A stretch of DNA of 64,000 nt from Eretmocerus hayati (lineage: Eukaryota > Arthropoda > Insecta > Hymenoptera > Aphelinidae): contig CM056741.1 in the NCBI GenBank assembly GCA_029851415.1, positions 163,047,685 through 163,111,684 of the forward strand, written 5' to 3'. The notes below the pieces were generated by a model. That model worked only from the letters and a program-made list of their open reading frames with translations, was not told where the DNA came from and did no database searches. Numbering within the stretch: the first letter of the stretch is position 1; each line of letters starts with the position of its first letter. Below are positions 61,417 through 64,000 of the stretch, one piece after another. A program made the position numbers and the translations under genes.

Positions 61417-64000
61417 GTTTGTATAAAAGTATGATTTTCTTTTCACTTTATTTCACCTTCTGTAAGAAAAGATTAGACATATTATGCTGTTCTTGAAATG
61501 CAATTGAGCATTTTGCTATTTTCTTGTTGTCTGAATTAGATTACAGCTCCTGTTAGTTTCATTTGAAAACTAGGGTTTTCAATAACGATCTAAAACTGAG
61601 GAACTGATTTTGTCAACAATTATCTGAACTTCTTCTTTGAAGTTGTGAATGATAATCGTTTCAACGGTTTACAAGATTATAAGATTGTCAAGTTTTGCGC
61701 CAATCTACATTGCACGCAATGCATTAAGTACGTCCATAGTATAATATACGCAGTACACCGATTTGTCGCAAGAGACCTTACACACGTATTCAAGTTTCCG
61801 AGGTGATTGCACTCTCCAAGCGTAATGTAAACACTGATAAATAGAGCGAAAACTTATGGCCTTTATAAAGAACGGATTGATCAACGCGGCGCGACAGTAA
61901 TCTTTATTAAAACATTTGTTGCTTTTACCAAGCTATTGAAAATTGTAAGAATGCTTTAGTTGCCGAATAAAGACTCATGAATTAACAATAAATGTAACTG
62001 CATAACAACTTCTGAGCGAACTTGTTAATCGCTTTCTAAAGTAATATTTCTCAACTGTTTGACCGTAATTACTATACTCAAGTCGAAGTGTTGCAATAGC
62101 TTAATTATAGAAAATGATCCAGAAATAACTCGAGAGAATGCTTCCGTGATCCAGGTAAAAGTTGGAACTCCTTCTTATTTAGGAATTCAATAAAATCCAG
62201 TTCTTTGCTTTCAAATGAATACAATGTTCATTTTTTCGTGGTCAATTGGGATTTGCATAAATTGTGCAATTTTTATTTGCGGAAATATGCTCGTGGTTAA
62301 ATTTTGCACCAAATTTATGATATTGTAGCTCGCTTCTGAGCGATTGATTTTCGGCCTGAACCGCAAGCGAAGGTCGAAATAATCGCTCGGAAGCGGGGAA
62401 CCTTCTAAACGAGTTATTTACAATTTTGTAAGCTCTCAAACATCGGAAAATTGCAAAAAATGAATTAATAGCCAAACTTGTACTTATGCATTTTTAGGGT
62501 GCTCTGAATCTCGCGTATCATCGGCAACTACATATCGACGTCAAAATTTCCATATCTGGTCATCCTGATACTACAAACGCCTGATAACTTATCTCCAGAA
62601 TAATCATTAATATAATTTTCACAATAGTTGCCCAATAACTTACCCAATCAACTTATTTGACAAGAACTCATTAATTAGTGCTCTCTGGAAACTTTTTTTC
62701 ACCATTCGTAGACTAACAATCACGGTCTCTGACGCATTTTACAAAAATCAAACTTCGACGATTGATTTCTATTTGGTGAATAGAAAATAGGGCGTTATTG
62801 AATATTCTTTGAAGTTTTTTTGTGGAAATTATATTTTTTCATTTAAACAGATGACCAAAGCTCTTGAAGAAAATTGCTGAAAGATATATCATTGATCACT
62901 TTACTGATTTTAAATTCATATTACTGTCGTCATCTCAATCATTTGAGGTACCAGAGCAGTCAAATTAATCTCACAATAAGACAATGATTGCAGGTCTGAG
63001 AAGAAAAAGAAACACATCGGAAATCCATCAACATTCATTGATTCCAAGGGGAATAAAGGAATAACTCAACACTCTCGAGCGCAGAATTTTATTGGTTTAA
63101 AAGCGAAAAATCAATCGTCTCATGTCGCATAAAATGTAGAATCGATGTGTTGTCGTGTCACATCAACTACCGTATCACACATTGTGTACAAATTGTCTCG
63201 TCGCGTCGCAACTTGCACTACATACATATTACAGACCCAATGCGTTTATTTGCAACGAGAGTATCGGGGAAAAACGATCCGGTATCAAAACAAGCCCACT
63301 CGAATACGATCATCCCACGAGCTCAAGTATACAAACACATCACATAAAACGCAGAGGAGGGCGAAAAACCGGTTCGCAAACTCGATACGGCGCGCGGCGT
63401 GGCGGTGCGCAACATCAGTGAAAAGGAGGCAAAGAGTTTCTCGATGCAATGCATGGAGCATGCATAGCTCGCAAAAGCTTTACCTATATATAAAACCCTG
63501 TGTACTTACACTTACAGCACCAACTCACTCGACAACTGGTTCACATCTCTCTGCACATGGGTAAAAGCTTGATATGGTACAGAACCATTGCCGTTCACCG
63601 CTCATCGACTAGTCTCTGTGCAGCAGCGCATTTTCAACCCATTATTCCCATACAAGGCATCTCTTGAGATCAGTGACTTTTAGCTCTAGACCGAGACTCC
63701 TTTCTATGGATCATAAACCTCACAGAGTCAGTCGGTCGTCGTAGTCGTCAATAAAGTTACGAGAGAATTTTTTGTCTTTTGCTGCCGTGTAATAATGCTC
63801 TCGCGCCTATCGCGAGTTGCACGACTTTTTTTTGTAATGATGGCATGGCATTTCCATTGCTTCGTATCATCAGGACCTTTCATCGTCCTGCATTCTCTTC
63901 CCACACGCATCGCGACGATCTTTGACGAATTGTTATTGAGTGAACTTTTTCTTTTTACTTTACTTCCTTGAATTGAGAGGCAGACGGGTAATGGTGGGAG
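61417..64000. other. Intron or downstream region, no further exon found
   Basis: No segment with a phase-0 acceptor and coding-like sequence could be chained to exon 3. A GGTGCTCTGAATCTC segment after TTTTTAG at 62498 is open for 28 codons in phase 0 but then hits a stop and has no recognisable content. The GC-richer stretch at 63140-63560 contains TATATATAAAACCC (63485) and may be another promoter. Open frames there overlap in all three frames and are not called. Confidence 0.4.

Noticed and set aside
63145..63564. 139-codon plus-strand frame and two overlapping frames
   Set aside because: All three frames are open in a GC-richer stretch and none has domain similarity or a splice link to exon 3 of the neighbouring gene.

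Overview
The window looks like nuclear DNA of an insect. It is AT-rich, the genes are split by GT-AG introns (many only 80-110 nt), intergenic space is long, and decayed LINE and inverted-repeat DNA elements are present. The closest animal families recognised are alpha-catenin, the DEDDh oligoribonuclease REXO2 and the PABP-interacting protein PAIP2. A hymenopteran is a reasonable guess, but the sequence does not prove it. No prokaryotic features (operons, CRISPR, terminators) were found.

Layout. 0-7 kb is a transposon-rich left flank: a decayed LINE reverse transcriptase (about 0.15-1.18 kb), a TA-flanked inverted-repeat element full of GTGGGGYAAAGTGGGC motifs (1.2-2.3 kb), a GA microsatellite, and a nested structure at 4.0-6.8 kb in which a 2.1-kb near-perfect palindrome interrupts a smaller inverted-repeat element. 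7-26 kb is mostly gene-poor, with a few unassigned open frames, a tRNA-like SINE head and candidate promoters. 26.06-26.96 kb (+) carries the catalytic exons of REXO2; its first exon was not located. 29.1-36.0 kb (+) is a complete alpha-catenin gene: seven constitutive coding exons give 909 residues, and a 27-nt in-frame candidate microexon would make 918. 41.9-42.7 kb (-) holds the three core coding exons of PAIP2, with a phase-compatible upstream exon at 45.2-45.3 kb. 46.4-50.2 kb is GC-richer and promoter-like, with unassigned open segments on the minus strand. 50.7-61.4 kb (+) is the 5' part of an unrecognised gene whose three coding exons join in phase to a 104-residue Ser/Pro-rich N-terminus. 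The gene has an 8.8-kb first intron that contains a second, tandem-repeat palindrome (57.1-57.9 kb), and it runs off the right edge or has exons not found.

Roles. The genes are housekeeping or structural and are not a pathway: REXO2 degrades very short RNAs (mitochondria and cytosol), alpha-catenin couples cadherin/beta-catenin to actin, and PAIP2 represses translation by binding poly(A)-binding protein. The points most worth following are the alpha-catenin microexon next to the vinculin-binding helix, the two long palindromes that could give long hairpin RNA, the possible N-terminal extension of PAIP2, and the new three-exon gene.
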